NCBI RefSeq assembly: GCF_040801785.1
Contig: NZ_CP161805.1
Span: 124,001-188,000 of the forward strand
Source: Sulfitobacter sp. LCG007
Lineage (GTDB): Bacteria; Pseudomonadota; Alphaproteobacteria; Rhodobacterales; Rhodobacteraceae
Length of the DNA stretch: 64,000 nucleotides
Reading direction: 5' to 3'
Shown here: positions 63,060-64,000 of the stretch, piece after piece
Position numbering within the stretch: the stretch's first letter is position 1
Layout: each line of letters opens with the position of its first letter
The notes under the pieces: model-generated
What the model saw: the letters and a program-made list of their open reading frames with translations, nothing else
Database searches by the model: none
What the model was told of the DNA's origin: nothing
Program-made: the position numbers and the translations under genes

Positions 63060-63655
63060 TGTCCGTGTCGCATCTCTATCAGCAGTTCGACGAGTTCGAC
63101 GCCACTGCCCGCGACGCTTCGGTCATGCACGCCGATGCGATCGAGGACGAGAAACTCGCGTCGTTCGAGGCCGGCTATCAGGCTGGCTGGGATGACGCGA
63201 TCAAGGCGCAGACCGATGAAAGGGCCAGGATGAGCTCCGACTTCGCTCAGAACCTGCAGGAAATGTCGTTCAGCTATCACGAGGCGATCACAAAGCTGTC
63301 GGCGACGATGCAGCCGCTCTTGCAGGAAATCGTGGAGAAGCTTCTGCCGACACTCGCCCGCGCGACGCTCGGCGCACATGTTCTCGAGCAGCTCAACGAA
63401 ATGCTCGGCCGTCACGCCGAGGGACCGATCGAAATTGTCGTTGCGCAAAGCAACATCGAGGCGGTTCGCGGCATCGTCGATGGCGAATTCCCGGAGCCGT
63501 TCGAGTTGTCATGCGAACCCGGGCTCGGTGAGAGTCAGGCCTTCGTACGCATCGGAGCCACGGAACGTCAGGTCGATCTCGACGCTGTCATCGCAGGAAT
63601 ATCACAGGCGATGCAGGCCGTCTTCGACGCGCAGGGCAGGGGGACTGAAACATGA
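63059..63655 (+). CDS. FliH-like flagellar assembly protein
   Basis: A 198-residue protein placed where FliH or a FliG/FliM neighbour would lie. EDEKLASFEAGYQAGWDDAI resembles the YxxGYxxG segment of FliH, followed by a helix SATMQPLLQEIVEKLLPTLA and a C-terminal globular part EIVVAQSNIEAVRGIVDGEF. This fits FliH/HrpE-like export-ATPase regulators. Not all FliH motifs are visible, so the name is provisional. Coupled to fliF and fliN (4-bp overlap). Confidence 0.65.
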   Translation: MSVSHLYQQFDEFDATARDASVMHADAIEDEKLASFEAGYQAGWDDAIKAQTDERARMSSDFAQNLQEMSFSYHEAITKLSATMQPLLQEIVEKLLPTLARATLGAHVLEQLNEMLGRHAEGPIEIVVAQSNIEAVRGIVDGEFPEPFELSCEPGLGESQAFVRIGATERQVDLDAVIAGISQAMQAVFDAQGRGTET

Positions 63656-63939
63656 ATACCCGCAGTGAAGGCCGCTCGCCCGGCGCCGACAGTTCCAACC
63701 CGTTCACGTCGGTCCCGATCGAGGTTGTGGTCTGCGTTGGCAAGGCCCGGCCGCTGATCCGGGACCTCGTTACTCTCGGCGAGAACGCCGTGCTTGCCAT
63801 CGACAAGTCGGTCGAAGATCCGGTGGATCTCTACGTGGGCGACCGGCTGATCGCGCGAGGCATGCTCGAAGAGCAGGAGGACACCGGCCAGCTTGTCGTG
63901 CGTCTGACGGAGGTCGTAGATCTTCAGGGCGGTCTTTGA
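63652..63939 (+). CDS. fliN: Flagellar motor switch protein FliN
   Basis: A 95-residue FliN with one SpoA domain: PIEVVVCVGKARPLIRDLVT, LGENAVLAIDKSVEDPVDLY and GDRLIARGMLEEQEDTGQLV, VRLTEVVDL. FliN forms the C-ring base with FliM and FliG, which are not visible here. It is followed at once by the fliP start. Confidence 0.94.
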   Translation: MNTRSEGRSPGADSSNPFTSVPIEVVVCVGKARPLIRDLVTLGENAVLAIDKSVEDPVDLYVGDRLIARGMLEEQEDTGQLVVRLTEVVDLQGGL

Positions 63940-64000
63940 CCGTCTTCATGCCGATCGGGCGCATCCTGTTCCTTCTCGCCCTGCTGGCACTCCTGCCGCA
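63936..64000 (+). CDS. fliP: Flagellar export protein FliP, 5' end only
   Basis: Only the first codons are present. A TTG at 63936 overlaps the fliN stop by 4 bp (TTGA), and an in-frame ATG at 63948 begins MPIGRILFLLALLALLP, a hydrophobic leader as expected for FliP. The gene continues beyond the window. Name rests on the leader and the fliN neighbour. Confidence 0.6.
   Translation, partial: MTVFMPIGRILFLLALLALLP

Noticed and set aside
1-64000. CRISPR array or defence island
   Set aside because: No regularly spaced direct repeats with unique spacers were seen and no cas-like proteins; the only short tandem repeat is the 16-bp duplication at 28772.

Overview
The window is high-GC DNA from an alphaproteobacterium, almost certainly a marine Rhodobacteraceae (roseobacter-type) species. 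The evidence is the set of family signatures: FlaF/FlbT flagellin regulators, a DUF1217 flagellar protein, the petABC cytochrome bc1 operon, an FeS-type bacterial photolyase, CobO, and compact GTG/ATGA-overlapping operons. No species is assigned.

Layout. (1) 1-17.8 kb is mostly housekeeping: a partial leuA (reading left) with a leucine-rich leader peptide and hairpin; an SDR-photolyase pair facing a ChaC-like cyclotransferase; a secreted MORN-repeat protein; nadE, mutL and rmuC; a DUF4188 protein, a sugar-nucleotide epimerase-like protein, a Tat-exported L,D-transpeptidase, a GST and a histidine phosphatase; and a large formate dehydrogenase alpha subunit standing alone. (2) 17.9-19.7 kb is a gene graveyard: a two-lobed left-handed beta-helix gene broken by a stop and a frameshift, a fossil resembling an AMP-forming acyl-CoA ligase, and a 50-codon orphan frame. 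(3) 19.85-25.3 kb is the first flagellar block: flagellin, flaF, flbT, DUF1217, FlgN-like and FlgJ-like genes leftward, fliK and flgD rightward. (4) 25.5-28.9 kb is a nest of mobile DNA: an apparently intact IS21-family element with a 7-bp target duplication sits inside a decayed IS66-family element. (5) 29.2-45 kb returns to metabolism: wrbA, a zincin-like protein, cobO, an EamA transporter, aroC, a TPP riboswitch with thiBPQ, an FMN riboswitch with a lumazine synthase, a PaiB-like regulator, a GST, petABC, a small 41-codon gene with a CRP-like site upstream, a Crp/Fnr regulator, mtaB, dapF and tRNA-Lys(UUU). (6) 45.3-64 kb is the main flagellar block: fliI leftward; flgBC-fliEQ-flgFGAH-fliL-like rightward; flhA-fliR-flhB-fliJ-like, a lytic transglycosylase, and the motor operon (fliL, a membrane protein, motE-like, motA, a 750-residue periplasmic protein) leftward; then fliF-fliH-fliN and the start of fliP rightward, cut by the window end.

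How the parts work together. The two flagellar blocks supply much of one export/basal-body machine (FlhA, FlhB, FliR, FliQ, FliP start, FliI, FliH, FliE, FlgB/C/F/G/H/A, FliF, FliN, MotA, FliK, FlgD, flagellin and its regulators). Hook FlgE, FlgK/L, FlgI, MotB, FliM and FliG are not in the window. A near-consensus CtrA-type box lies between fliL and fliF. Vitamin genes are controlled by RNA sensors (TPP, FMN). The lumazine synthase product is a plausible antenna pigment for the photolyase at the left end, because that family is known to bind 6,7-dimethyl-8-ribityllumazine.
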